A DNA stretch of 64,000 nt from Paenarthrobacter aurescens (GTDB lineage Bacteria; Actinomycetota; Actinomycetes; Actinomycetales; Micrococcaceae), in NCBI RefSeq assembly GCF_025421775.1, contig NZ_JAOEFX010000003.1, forward strand, positions 124,001 through 188,000, given 5' to 3'. Position numbers and translations under genes: made by a program. Below are positions 42,258-51,267 of the stretch, one piece after another; the stretch's first letter is position 1, and each line of letters begins with the position of its first letter. The notes beneath the pieces were generated by a model, which did not search any database, was not told the origin of the DNA, and saw only the letters and a list, made by a program, of their open reading frames with translations.

Positions 42258-43066
42258 TGGCGTTGGATCCGAAAGACTTCACCACGCTTCTCCTTGAGGA
42301 GCGCGAGGACCGCCTCACGGTGCTCTTGAACCGCCCCGAGGTCCGCAACGCGATCGACCAGACCATGGTGGACGAACTCCACCTGGTGTGTGCTGAGCTG
42401 GAGCGCAACCCGAAGATACTCATCATTGCTGGAACCGATGGCGTGTTCGCTTCCGGTGCCGATATTGGACAGCTGCGTGAACGGCGCAGGGATGACGCCT
42501 TGCAGGGCATCAACTCCACGATCTTTGTCCGTATCGCCAAGCTGCCCATGCCTGTCATCGCAGCCTTGGATGGGTACTGCCTGGGCGGGGGTGCTGAACT
42601 CGCCTACGCGGCAGACTTCCGGATTGGCACTCCGAGCGTCCGCATCGGAAACCCGGAAACGGGTTTGGGTATTCTTGCCGCGGCCGGTGCCAGTTGGCGC
42701 CTGAAGGAGTTGGTGGGGGAGCCGAAGGCCAAGGAGATCCTCCTGGCCGGCGCCGTGCTCCGTGCAGAGGAAGCCCTGCGCATCAGCCTCATCACTGAAA
42801 TCCACGAGGCTCCCGAACTCATGGATGCAGCGCACAAGCTGGCCGACAGGATTGCACGCCAGGACCCGTTGGCCGTACGCATCACCAAATCGGTGTTCCA
42901 CGCCCCGGCTGAAGCGCACCCGCTGATCGACACACTTGCGCAGGGAATCCTTTTCGAGTCCCAGGCCAAGTTTGACCGTATGCAGGCGTTCCTCGACAAG
43001 AAGACGGCGAAGACCGCAGACGCTGCGGCTCCCGCGACTGCCAATGAAGACAGGACCCAGAAATGA
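42257..43066 (+). CDS. enoyl-CoA hydratase/isomerase (PaaF/PaaG-like)
   Basis: A 269-residue crotonase-family enzyme. The oxyanion-hole segments GVFASGADIGQLRER and AALDGYCLGGGAELAYAADF are present, as is ETGLGILAAAGASWRL. By context it hydrates dehydroadipyl-CoA (PaaF) or isomerises the ring epoxide (PaaG); the sequence alone cannot separate these. ATG 42257 overlaps the thiolase stop (TAATG), and the stop overlaps the dehydrogenase start. The C-terminal ~20 residues are an Ala/Thr/Lys-rich extension. Confidence 0.87.
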   Translation: MALDPKDFTTLLLEEREDRLTVLLNRPEVRNAIDQTMVDELHLVCAELERNPKILIIAGTDGVFASGADIGQLRERRRDDALQGINSTIFVRIAKLPMPVIAALDGYCLGGGAELAYAADFRIGTPSVRIGNPETGLGILAAAGASWRLKELVGEPKAKEILLAGAVLRAEEALRISLITEIHEAPELMDAAHKLADRIARQDPLAVRITKSVFHAPAEAHPLIDTLAQGILFESQAKFDRMQAFLDKKTAKTADAAAPATANEDRTQK

Positions 43067-43926
43067 CCGAAGTTCCCGCCATCCCGCACGTCGTTGGAGT
43101 CCTCGGTGGTGGCCGGATGGGTGCCGGCATCGCGCACGCCTTCCTGACCAAGGGCGCCACGGTGATCGTGGTCGAACGCGACCACGAGGCAGCCGCCGGA
43201 GCCCAAGGACGCGTTGCTGACGCTGTGGCCAAGTCCGCCGCCCGCGGCACCCTGAGCGAAACCCCTGAAGAAGCCATGGCTCGTTTCAGCACCTCCACGG
43301 ACTACGAATCCTTCATCCACTGCGGCCTCGTGGTGGAAGCCGTGCCGGAGGATTACGATCTCAAGGTCACCGCCCTGAAGGCTGTGGAGGACCATTTGTC
43401 CGCAGATGCTTACCTGGCCTCGAACACGTCCTCGTTGTCCGTGACGGGACTGGCCAACGAACTTCGCCGTCCGGCCAATTTCGTGGGCCTGCACTTCTTC
43501 AACCCGGTGCCCGCGTCCACCCTCATTGAGGTGGTGCTCGCCGGGAAGACGTCTCCCGAACTCGCTGAAGCGGCGAAAAGCTGGACTGAGGCACTCGGCA
43601 AGACCGCCGTCGTCGTCAATGACGCTCCAGGCTTTGCGTCGTCAAGACTCGGCGTCGCCATTGCCCTGGAAGCGATGCGGATGGTGGAGGAAGGCGTGGC
43701 TTCCGCGGAGGACATCGATGCAGCCATGGTCCTCGGCTACAAGCACCCCACGGGGCCGCTGAAGACCACCGATATTGTTGGCCTGGACGTCCGGCTTGGC
43801 ATTGCCGAATACCTGCACTCGACGTTGGGTGACCGCTTTGCTCCACCGCAGATCCTGCGGGACAAAGTTGCGCGGGGTGAACTCGGGCGTAAGACGGGCA
43901 AGGGCTTTTTCGACTGGACGGACTGA
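43063..43926 (+). CDS. paaH: 3-hydroxyacyl-CoA dehydrogenase (PaaH-like)
   Basis: A 287-residue NAD-dependent enzyme. The Rossmann motif VLGGGRMGAGIA is at about residues 13-24, ERDHEAA follows, SNTSSLSVT and LHFFNPVP mark the catalytic region, and the C-terminal GRKTGKGFFDW is the family ending. It oxidises 3-hydroxyadipyl-CoA to 3-oxoadipyl-CoA, the step before the thiolase. The coding start overlaps the hydratase stop (ATGA), completing a three-gene beta-oxidation-like block. Confidence 0.88.
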   Translation: MTEVPAIPHVVGVLGGGRMGAGIAHAFLTKGATVIVVERDHEAAAGAQGRVADAVAKSAARGTLSETPEEAMARFSTSTDYESFIHCGLVVEAVPEDYDLKVTALKAVEDHLSADAYLASNTSSLSVTGLANELRRPANFVGLHFFNPVPASTLIEVVLAGKTSPELAEAAKSWTEALGKTAVVVNDAPGFASSRLGVAIALEAMRMVEEGVASAEDIDAAMVLGYKHPTGPLKTTDIVGLDVRLGIAEYLHSTLGDRFAPPQILRDKVARGELGRKTGKGFFDWTD

Positions 43927-43952
43927 CGCCAGTTGGCAGTTAGGCTAACCGG

Positions 43953-44549
43953 GTGACTTCTATCGAACCCATCACCCTGACCGGTAAGTTCGTGACGCTG
44001 GAACCGTTGAGCCAGGACCACCACGATGGTCTGGTGGATGCGGCCCGCGACGGCGATCTCTGGAAGCTTTGGTACACCTCCGTTCCCACGCCGGAAGGGA
44101 TGGCCGCCGAGATCGAGCGGCGCCTGGACCTGCAAGCCGAAGGTTCCATGCTGCCGTTCGCCACGCGATCGAACGCCACGGGCAAGCTCATTGGCATGAC
44201 GACGTACATGAACATTGATGCCGTGTTGCCCCGGGTGGAGATCGGCTCCACCTGGAACGCGGCCTCGGCGCACGGCACCGGAACAAACCCGGATTCCAAG
44301 CTGTTGCTCCTGCGGCACGCGTTCGAAACGCTGGGCTGCCCGGCCGTGGAGTTCCGCACGCACTGGATGAACCAGCAGTCCCGGGAGGCCATCGCCCGTC
44401 TTGGTGCCAGGCAGGACGGCGTGTTGCGGAACCATTCCCGCAGCGCTGATGGAGCCCTCCGCGACACCGTGGTGTTCTCCATCCTGGAGCACGAGTGGCC
44501 CGCAGTACGGAACGGCTTGGAGTTCCGGCTGGCCAAATACGGCGCGTAG
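43953..44549 (+). CDS. GNAT family N-acetyltransferase
   Basis: A 198-residue GNAT of the RimJ/RimL-like group: ITLTGKFVTLEPLSQDHHDG at the start, the acceptor region WYTSVPTPEGM, IGMTTYMNID, and the acetyl-CoA loop SAHGTGTNPDSKLLLLRHAF. It N-acetylates a small molecule or protein N-terminus; target unknown. GTG 43953 has TAGGCT 6 nt upstream, so it is probably transcribed on its own as a leaderless mRNA, despite only 26 bp to paaH. Confidence 0.88.
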   Translation: MTSIEPITLTGKFVTLEPLSQDHHDGLVDAARDGDLWKLWYTSVPTPEGMAAEIERRLDLQAEGSMLPFATRSNATGKLIGMTTYMNIDAVLPRVEIGSTWNAASAHGTGTNPDSKLLLLRHAFETLGCPAVEFRTHWMNQQSREAIARLGARQDGVLRNHSRSADGALRDTVVFSILEHEWPAVRNGLEFRLAKYGA

Positions 44550-44664
44550 CTTTCACAGGCCGTCGAGGGGTGGGCTTTCGGCAGTAGGCGTGCTTGATGA
44601 CCGCGCGAGCCAACCCTCAGCGAACACTCACATCCAGGCCGTCCAATGTGCTTAGCTGGCTCCT

Positions 44665-45405
44665 ATGGATGGGACAACTTCAGCTCACCAAGCTGTTCGG
44701 TGGGATGGCGCCGTCAACGCCTGGCACATTGCCGGAGACGTCTACCGGATGGGCCGCCACGAGTGGGTCACCGAGGCCGGTTGGCAGCAGATGTACGACG
44801 ACGGCGTCCGCACTGTGATCGATCTTCGCGCCTCCCGGGAGCGTCGGCAACGCGACACCGATCCCCAAGTGCCCGACGATGTGAAGGCGCGTATCGACGT
44901 CGTCCATTGCCCAACGGAAGATCCGGACCATAGCGAATTCAACGAGTTGTTCGGCCCATACCTGAAAGATCCCGCGCAGTACGGCGACTATCTGCGGCTG
45001 TTTGCAGACAAGATTGCTGCCGTCTTCAAAGCCATAGCCGCGTCTCCGGGCAAGGTGGTGGTCCATTGTTCGGCTGGCCGGGACCGAAGCGGCGTGATCG
45101 CGCTGATGCTGCAGAAATTGGCAGGGGCCGACGATGACCAGATCGTTGGCGGGTACGAGCTCGCTGCCCGAGGGATCAACGAGCGGCATCGTACGCACGG
45201 GGCGCCGCATGCCCATGATCCGTACCTTTCAGACCACGACCTCGAAGCGATGCTGGCGCAGCGGCGGACCAGCCTGCGGGAGTTCCTTGCTTCGTTCGAC
45301 GCGGCCGGTTTCCTCGCGGCTCATGATGTCTCGAAGTCGGAGATCGCGGCGATCCGGGCAAAGCTGAGCTCCGCGCTTCCGGGCGCTGCTAACATGCAGG
45401 ATTGA
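44665..45405 (+). CDS. tyrosine/dual-specificity protein phosphatase (PtpB-like)
   Basis: A 246-residue cysteine-based phosphatase. The P-loop is VHCSAGRDRSG (about residues 133-143, catalytic Cys and Arg in HCxxGxxR with an extra residue typical of bacterial lipid/tyrosine phosphatases such as PtpB). FRSxxL-like TVIDLRASRER and the Asp-containing YCPTEDPD loop precede it. Secreted or cytosolic is unclear; no signal peptide. Substrates may be phosphotyrosine proteins or phosphoinositides. Confidence 0.86.
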   Translation: MDGTTSAHQAVRWDGAVNAWHIAGDVYRMGRHEWVTEAGWQQMYDDGVRTVIDLRASRERRQRDTDPQVPDDVKARIDVVHCPTEDPDHSEFNELFGPYLKDPAQYGDYLRLFADKIAAVFKAIAASPGKVVVHCSAGRDRSGVIALMLQKLAGADDDQIVGGYELAARGINERHRTHGAPHAHDPYLSDHDLEAMLAQRRTSLREFLASFDAAGFLAAHDVSKSEIAAIRAKLSSALPGAANMQD

Positions 45406-45434
45406 TCACACTTCCCGAACGGAATGGACCAGCC

Positions 45435-46418
45435 ATGAATGCCGGTGCCCGCGTCACTATCGTGACCCGAACCAAGAACCGCCCGATTTTCCTGGCCCGG
45501 GCCCTGGACGACATCTTCAGCCAGACTTTCCAGGACTTCGAGTTGGTGATCGTGAACGACGGCGGAGACCCGGCCGACGTCGAGCATCTCATCTCCCAGC
45601 GGTCGGAAGCGGAGCGCGAACGCATCACCACTCTCCACCATGCCGAATCCGTGGGCATGGAGGCTGCGTCCAATGCAGGCATCAAAGCCGGCAGCGGCGA
45701 GTTTATCGTGATCCACGATGACGACGATTTCTGGGCACCGAATTTCCTCGACAATACGGTGGCATACCTGGATAATCCCGCCAACGCTGCCGAAGGCGGC
45801 GTCATGGTCCGCACCGAGATCGTCATCGAAGAGCTCGTGGGAGACCGGATTGAGCCGGTCCGCCGCGAGATCTTCTGGGCCGACATGCGGCAGATCACGC
45901 TCGCAGACATGCTGAAGATCAATCGTGCTGTCCCCATTTCCTTCCTGTACCGTCGTAGCCTCCACGACGCCGTGGGTTACTACAACGAGGACCTTCCAGT
46001 GGTGGGCGACTGGGAATTCCACCTGCGCGTCCTCAGCCACTCGCGGGTGGGATTCCTGGACGGCGAACCCCTCGCGTTCTGGTCGCAGCGCCCTGAGTCC
46101 GCGGGCCATGACGGGAACAGCATTTTCGCCAAAGCCGCGGAGCATGCCCGCTACGATGCCCTGGTACGGGATGAACATCTCCGGGAAGGCGTTGCGCAGG
46201 GAGGGCTCGGCACCATGCTCTACCTGACCAGCGTCCTGGCCGAGCAGGAGGAGCTCATTCACGCCCAGCAACGCCGCTTGGACGATGCCGCTGCCAAACT
46301 GGACCGTGTGCTGGAGCGACTGGACGCACTGAACGAGACCATCATTGTCCGGACCAGCGTAGGGGAGTTCCTCAAAAAGCCGCTCCTACTTGCGAAAAAG
46401 CTGGGTGGCAAGGGCTAG
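45435..46418 (+). CDS. family 2 glycosyltransferase
   Basis: A 327-residue GT-A enzyme. VTIVTRTKNRPIFLARALDD starts the nucleotide-binding fold, DFELVIVNDGG follows, and the metal-binding acidic cluster is IHDDDDFWAPNFLD (about 87-100); GDWEFHLRVL fits the catalytic-base region. The C-terminal ~60 residues are a coiled-coil-like helix (EEELIHAQQRRLDDAAAKLD). It likely transfers a sugar to a cell-surface polymer. TAACAT at 45390-45395 is a candidate -10; GGAATGGA serves as RBS for ATG 45435. Confidence 0.86.
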   Translation: MNAGARVTIVTRTKNRPIFLARALDDIFSQTFQDFELVIVNDGGDPADVEHLISQRSEAERERITTLHHAESVGMEAASNAGIKAGSGEFIVIHDDDDFWAPNFLDNTVAYLDNPANAAEGGVMVRTEIVIEELVGDRIEPVRREIFWADMRQITLADMLKINRAVPISFLYRRSLHDAVGYYNEDLPVVGDWEFHLRVLSHSRVGFLDGEPLAFWSQRPESAGHDGNSIFAKAAEHARYDALVRDEHLREGVAQGGLGTMLYLTSVLAEQEELIHAQQRRLDDAAAKLDRVLERLDALNETIIVRTSVGEFLKKPLLLAKKLGGKG

Positions 46419-46459
46419 ATCGGCCCGGAGCCTTCTCTCACTTCAACAGAGTGGCTGTG

Positions 46460-46489
46460 TTTCAAGTAACACTATTCGTGCACTAGGAT
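46460..46489 (+). promoter_or_regulatory. promoter of SLH gene 1
   Basis: TTTCAA (46460-46465), 18-nt spacer, TAGGAT (46484-46489). The equivalent TTTCGA/TAAGAT pair with the same 18-nt spacer precedes SLH gene 2 at 48825-48854. Confidence 0.5.
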
Positions 46490-46494
46490 CGCGA

Positions 46495-46517
46495 GGGGTC
46501 GCCAATGCAGCGGCCCC
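46495..46517 (+). promoter_or_regulatory. 5'UTR hairpin of SLH gene 1
   Basis: Stem GGGGTCGC (46495-46502) / GCGGCCCC (46510-46517), 7-nt loop, followed after ~15 nt by the Shine-Dalgarno GGGGGA. The paralogous leader at 48860 keeps the stem through pairing-preserving changes. Confidence 0.55.
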
Positions 46518-46543
46518 TTCATTCGCATGAAATTGGGGGACCC

Positions 46544-48730
46544 ATGAAGGGTATTTCTCGCGGCCGTTTTCGGCTCGCTCTCACACTATTGGCAGCACTT
46601 GTCTTGGGCGCATTGCCCGCTGGGTTTGCGTCCCCGGCGTTTGCAGCGGCCACGGGAAGTATTTCAGGAACGGTCACTGTGCCCGAGGGCTTTGACGTGA
46701 CAAAAATTGCGGTACAAACACTCAGCCCGTCGTACAGTTATGCCCAGGTGCAAGCCAACGGCACCTTTGCTCTCACCGGGCTCGAAGCCGGGCAGTACAA
46801 AGTCAGCTTTAGTACCTTTGCCGCGCCCGAGCTGATCTCCACGTGGTATGGAGCTTATAAGGAAAGCCAAGCAACGGTCATTCCCGTTGCGGCCGGTGCG
46901 GCGGTGACCGGGATCAACCAGACCTTGAACATCGGCGGCAAGATCTCAGGAAAGGTCACCGTACCCGCCGGAGTCGATGTTACAAAGGTCAGCGTCAACG
47001 CAAAAGCTGGAGCGACGGCCTACCCAGCCGCAGACGGCAGCTACACGATAGCCGGGTTGCCCACGGGCACCTATGACGTGGCGTTCAGTTACACATTCGA
47101 GTCGGCGCCAGTGTTGGGGGCCTCTTATTCGACTTCTCCGGATGGAGCGGCGACACCCGTCAGCGTTACCGAAGGGGCCATCACAAGCGGCATAAATCAA
47201 ACGCTGAAGCCTGCCGTTGTCATTTCCGGGAAGATCTCCGTTCCCGCTGGAGCTCCCGCTTTCAACGGCCAGGTCATGGTGGAAACCGGACCGGACTTCA
47301 CCCGGCACGATTATGCCGGTTCAGACATCATCAACCCAAGCGACTTGGGAACGTTCGCCATTGGCGGCCTTAAGGCTGGAACGTACAAACTCCACTACCG
47401 GGCCAATGACGATCAATGGGCCAACATGTGGCACAACGGCGTTACGGCCGCAGGCAGTTCACCGTGGATCACGGTGACCGACGGCCAAAAGCTCACTGGA
47501 ATCCAAGACACCGCTGTTGCAGCTGCCACTATTTCCGGTTCCATCGCCGGGGCACCCGCGCCGGGCCCGTCGATGAGTGGCCCGGGGATGGGCATCACAG
47601 CGGTAACTGCGGACGGTACAGTGGCTTCTTCCACAGTCATGGAAACGTCGCAGACGACCTACTCCCTCAAGAACCTGCTGCCCGGTTCGTACAAGGTCGA
47701 ATTCAACCGCACCAAGGGGTACTGGACCACCTACGAAGGCCAGCTGTACAAGGACCTCCCGGAATCCGGGGGCGCCACCAATGCCACGCCAGTGACGGTT
47801 GCTGCCGGGCAGACCGCGTCGAACATCAATGCAACCGTTCGCGTGGGCGGAACACTGACGGGCAAGGTCCTCGGCGCCAATGGAGCTCCGTTGAGTGAGG
47901 TGCCGATCCGGGTCTACACCAAGGATGGGTCCTTCACTACTCGTCCGGGAAGGACAGCAGCTGACGGAACTTTCAAGGTTACCGGCCTGACCACGGGGTT
48001 CTACTTCGTAGTTGCTGAGCCTGAAGGCCTGGGTCCGATTTTCTCGGGCAATGTTCTTGCTGAGGCCAATGCCAGGTCGGTTGCTGCCGCGGTGGGTCAG
48101 AACATGGATATTGGGACGTTGAGTTATGCCACGGCTACCCAGGGTTCTCGTGGTTTTGATGACGTTCCGTTGGGGGCGCAGTTCCAGGATGAGATCCAGT
48201 GGTTGGCGGACAAGGGTATCTCCACGGGTTGGGAGGCGAATGGGTCCAGGACGTATCAGCCGTTGTCTCCGGTGAATCGTGATGCGATGGCTGCGTTCAT
48301 GTACCGGTTGGCTGGCAAGCCTGCTTTCACGGCTCCTTTGGTGACTCCGTTCAAGGATCTGCCTGTTGGTACGCAGTTCTATAAAGAGATCACCTGGCTT
48401 GCCGATAAGGGGATCTCGACGGGGTGGGTCGAGGCTGACAAGTCCACGACGTATCGTCCGTTGCAGGCGGTGAATCGTGATGCGATGGCGGCGTTCATGT
48501 ACCGGCTGGCGGGGGAGCCTGAGTTCACGGCGCCGAAGGTTTCGCCGTTTGTTGATGTTCCGGTGGGTGCGCAGTTCTACAAGGAGATCACCTGGCTCGC
48601 GGCTCAGGGGATTTCCACGGGCTGGGCCGAGGCGGGCAACACTAAGTCGTTCCGTCCGTTGCAGCCGGTGAACCGTGACGCGATGGCAGCGTTCATGTTC
48701 CGCTACAACACCAAATTCGGCGTCAACTAG
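46544..48730 (+). CDS. secreted SLH-domain protein with repeated beta-sandwich domains (copy 1)
   Basis: A 728-residue exported protein. Signal peptide about residues 1-33 (RGRFRLALTLLAALVLGALP, cleavage after AFA). Residues about 35-525 hold five or six domains of the carboxypeptidase-regulatory/SdrD-B-like type, each with a strand SG(K/T)(V/I)(T/S)VP(A/E)G and LEAGQYKV or GTYKL. Three SLH-like repeats follow (about 532-594, 595-660, 661-728), each starting F(D/K/V)D(V/L)P and containing W(L)A(D/A)(K/Q)GISTGW. SLH repeats bind cell-wall polymer, so it is probably wall-attached. The last ~711 bases are almost identical to the next gene. ATG 46544 follows GGGGGA. Confidence 0.85.
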   Translation: MKGISRGRFRLALTLLAALVLGALPAGFASPAFAAATGSISGTVTVPEGFDVTKIAVQTLSPSYSYAQVQANGTFALTGLEAGQYKVSFSTFAAPELISTWYGAYKESQATVIPVAAGAAVTGINQTLNIGGKISGKVTVPAGVDVTKVSVNAKAGATAYPAADGSYTIAGLPTGTYDVAFSYTFESAPVLGASYSTSPDGAATPVSVTEGAITSGINQTLKPAVVISGKISVPAGAPAFNGQVMVETGPDFTRHDYAGSDIINPSDLGTFAIGGLKAGTYKLHYRANDDQWANMWHNGVTAAGSSPWITVTDGQKLTGIQDTAVAAATISGSIAGAPAPGPSMSGPGMGITAVTADGTVASSTVMETSQTTYSLKNLLPGSYKVEFNRTKGYWTTYEGQLYKDLPESGGATNATPVTVAAGQTASNINATVRVGGTLTGKVLGANGAPLSEVPIRVYTKDGSFTTRPGRTAADGTFKVTGLTTGFYFVVAEPEGLGPIFSGNVLAEANARSVAAAVGQNMDIGTLSYATATQGSRGFDDVPLGAQFQDEIQWLADKGISTGWEANGSRTYQPLSPVNRDAMAAFMYRLAGKPAFTAPLVTPFKDLPVGTQFYKEITWLADKGISTGWVEADKSTTYRPLQAVNRDAMAAFMYRLAGEPEFTAPKVSPFVDVPVGAQFYKEITWLAAQGISTGWAEAGNTKSFRPLQPVNRDAMAAFMFRYNTKFGVN

Positions 48731-48755
48731 ACGCCTAGCTCGACTTATCAACCAG

Positions 48756-48796
48756 AAGGGGTTGGTTCCAGATCGGTGGAGCCAACCCCTTTTTTG
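48756..48796 (+). terminator. rho-independent terminator after SLH gene 1
   Basis: Stem AAGGGGTTGG (48756-48765) / CCAACCCCTT (48782-48791) followed by a run of T. Confidence 0.9.
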
Positions 48797-48859
48797 TCCT
48801 AACCCGTTCGCTGCTTTGCTGCGTTTTCGAGTACCGCCGTACATGCACTAAGATCGCGT

Positions 48860-48882
48860 GGGGCCGCCATTGGAGCGGCCCT
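48860..48882 (+). promoter_or_regulatory. 5'UTR hairpin of SLH gene 2
   Basis: Stem GGGGCCGC (48860-48867) / GCGGCCCT (48875-48882), 7-nt loop. Relative to copy 1 the U-G pair is C-G and the outer G-C is G-U, so both stems still form. Confidence 0.55.
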
Positions 48883-48909
48883 TTCGCTCGCATGGAACAT
48901 GGGGGACCC

Positions 48910-51069
48910 GTGAGGGGTTTTTCGCGCGGCCGCTTTCGCGTCGCTCTCGCAGTATTGACAGCACTTTTCCTGGGCGCGTTGCCAGGCGGGATCGCATCCC
49001 CGGCCATCGCAGCACCCACCGGGAGTATTTCAGGCAAGGTCACGGTCCCTGCTGGTGTGGATGCGACCACGATCTCTGTTCAGGCCTGGTCCAACTCCGC
49101 CTTTGAACAAGCTAAGCCGAACGCCAGTGGACAGTTCTCCCTGACCGGCCTCGAACCCGGACAGTACGTAATCTACTTCAGGGAAAGTTCCGAACCTCGC
49201 AACGTGCTCGCCACCTATTACGGCGGGTATACGCAAGCGGAGGCCACCCGTGTCGACGTCGCTGCCGGAGCCGCCGTCGCCGGGATCAATCAAATCCTTT
49301 CTCCCGGCGGACGGATCAAGGGTAAAGTCACTGCTCCCGAAGGCACGGAATGGGGAGACATCGTTGTCACGGCTTCGGACGGGGACCACACTGCGTGGCA
49401 GATGATCAGGAGTGAGGACAAGTCCTTCGATCTCGGGCCGCTGATGCCCGGCGCTTACATCGTTTCGTTTTCCTCCCATGAGGGAAGATCTCCATTCCTC
49501 AAGACCAATTACCCCGGCGTTTCCGACCCCGCCCAGGCGACAAAGATCAAGGTTGCCGATGGGTCTGTAGTCACGGGCATCGATCAGCTCTTGAAGAAAT
49601 CCGCAGTCATTTCGGGCTCCATTTCGGGAGGAAATTTCCACGGGTCGGTAGTAGCCCGACCCGCCAACGACTTGACGAAGGTGACAATCCAAACTGCCGT
49701 CAAGGCGGGTGCGTACACGATCGGTGGGCTCGAAGCAGGGGCGTACAAGCTCGAGTTCCAATCAGATAATTACGACCTCGTCTCCATGTGGCATGGCAGC
49801 GTGCCAACCTCGGCTTCATCGCCCAGTATTACTGTGGCCGCAGCCCAGACTGTCAGTGGCATTGCGGACGCCCCCGTGAGGGCCGCCGCCATCTCTGGCT
49901 CCTTTCCTACCCTGGACGCCGGCAACAGCGTGCAGGTCCTGGCTGTGGATGGTTCCGTGATAAAACATGCCCAGTACTACTCGGGCAAGGAATATACGGT
50001 CAGTGGCCTCTTTCCGGGGGCATACAAGGTCCAGTTCAACCGAGAGGACTACGACACCTATCGAACGGCTCAAGAAGGGCAGTTCTATAACAATGTGCCT
50101 GAAAGCTCGGGGGTAGGAAGCGCCACGAATATCACCTTGGCGCCGGGGCAGTCAGCTTCGAACATCAATGCGACCAACCGTGTGGGTGGGACCCTTACGG
50201 GCAAGGTCGTGGGATCCAACGGTTCACCGTTGAGCGATGTGCCCATTCGCATTTACTCCAAGAACGCCGTGCTCACTGCCCGCCACGCAAGGACCGCTGG
50301 GGATGGCACGTTCAAGGTCACGGGTCTGAGTACGGGTTTGTACTTTGTGTCGGCTGACGCTGAAGGCCTGGGTCCGATTTTCTCGGGCAATGTTCTTGCT
50401 GAGGCCAATGCCAGGTCGGTTGCTGCCGCGGTGGGTAAGAACACGGATATTGGGACGTTGAGTTATGCCACGGCTACCCAGGGTTCTCGTGGTTTTGATG
50501 ACGTCCCGTTGGGGGCGCAGTTCCAGGATGAGATCCAGTGGTTGGCGGACAAGGGTATTTCCACGGGTTGGGAGGCGAACGGGTCCAGGACGTATCAGCC
50601 GTTGTCTCCGGTGAACCGTGATGCGATGGCTGCGTTCATGTACCGGTTGGCTGGCAAGCCTGCTTTCACGGCTCCTGCGGTGACTCCGTTCAAGGATCTG
50701 CCTGTTGGTACGCAGTTCTATAAAGAGATCACCTGGCTTGCGGATAAGGGGATCTCGACGGGGTGGGTCGAGGCTGACAAGTCCACGACGTATCGGCCGT
50801 TGCAGGCGGTGAATCGTGATGCGATGGCGGCGTTCATGTACCGGCTGGCGGGGGAGCCTGAGTTCACGGCGCCGAAGGTTTCGCCGTTTGTTGATGTTCC
50901 GGTGGGTGCGCAGTTCTACAAGGAGATCACCTGGCTCGCGGCGCAGGGGATTTCCACGGGCTGGGCCGAGGCGGGAAACACTAAGTCGTTCCGTCCGTTG
51001 CAGCCGGTGAACCGTGACGCGATGGCAGCGTTCATGTTCCGCTACAACACCAAATTCGGCGCCAACTAG
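48910..51069 (+). CDS. secreted SLH-domain protein with repeated beta-sandwich domains (copy 2)
   Basis: A 719-residue paralogue of the preceding gene with the same architecture: signal peptide (about 1-33, cleavage after AIA), several SGKVTVPAGVD-type beta domains and three C-terminal SLH repeats ending FRYNTKFGAN. The middle domains differ clearly from copy 1, while the SLH part (from about 50359 to the stop) differs at only about 13 positions. GTG 48910 matches the ATG of copy 1 and follows GGGGGA; an upstream ATG at 48892 is less likely. The pattern suggests gene duplication with recent homogenisation of the wall-anchoring end. Confidence 0.85.
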   Translation: MRGFSRGRFRVALAVLTALFLGALPGGIASPAIAAPTGSISGKVTVPAGVDATTISVQAWSNSAFEQAKPNASGQFSLTGLEPGQYVIYFRESSEPRNVLATYYGGYTQAEATRVDVAAGAAVAGINQILSPGGRIKGKVTAPEGTEWGDIVVTASDGDHTAWQMIRSEDKSFDLGPLMPGAYIVSFSSHEGRSPFLKTNYPGVSDPAQATKIKVADGSVVTGIDQLLKKSAVISGSISGGNFHGSVVARPANDLTKVTIQTAVKAGAYTIGGLEAGAYKLEFQSDNYDLVSMWHGSVPTSASSPSITVAAAQTVSGIADAPVRAAAISGSFPTLDAGNSVQVLAVDGSVIKHAQYYSGKEYTVSGLFPGAYKVQFNREDYDTYRTAQEGQFYNNVPESSGVGSATNITLAPGQSASNINATNRVGGTLTGKVVGSNGSPLSDVPIRIYSKNAVLTARHARTAGDGTFKVTGLSTGLYFVSADAEGLGPIFSGNVLAEANARSVAAAVGKNTDIGTLSYATATQGSRGFDDVPLGAQFQDEIQWLADKGISTGWEANGSRTYQPLSPVNRDAMAAFMYRLAGKPAFTAPAVTPFKDLPVGTQFYKEITWLADKGISTGWVEADKSTTYRPLQAVNRDAMAAFMYRLAGEPEFTAPKVSPFVDVPVGAQFYKEITWLAAQGISTGWAEAGNTKSFRPLQPVNRDAMAAFMFRYNTKFGAN

Positions 51070-51093
51070 ACTCGGCGTCCAAACAAACGAAAC

Positions 51094-51128
51094 GAAGGGT
51101 CGGCTCCCCACAAAGGGGCCGGCCCTTC
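51094..51128 (+). terminator. hairpin after SLH gene 2
   Basis: GAAGGGTCGGCTCCCC (51094-51109) pairs with GGGGCCGGCCCTTC (51115-51128) with one bulge; no T-run follows. Confidence 0.55.
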
Positions 51129-51186
51129 GGCGTCCTCACAAATTACTGCTGTACTCCTCCAGCCATTCATGTACCCTGTATATATT

Positions 51187-51204
51187 ACCGAACGGCCGGT
51201 CAGT
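51187..51204. promoter_or_regulatory. PaaR-type TetR operator, paaZ
   Basis: ACCGAACGGCCGGTCAGT contains the ACCG-NN-CG-NN-CGGT core known to me for PaaR of Corynebacterium glutamicum and is an 18-bp near-palindrome; a TATATT (51181-51186) abuts it. A further half-site CTGACCG occurs at 51225-51231. Confidence 0.7.
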
Positions 51205-51267
51205 AATGTTGGCTTCAGTCAGCACTGACCGTGCCGATTTCACGTGCCTTGGAAGGACCCGTCGACG

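Noticed and set aside
46544..51069. Insertion-sequence or transposon duplication of the SLH genes
   Set aside because: No transposase, no terminal inverted repeats and no target-site duplication; tandem duplication with gene conversion explains the pattern.
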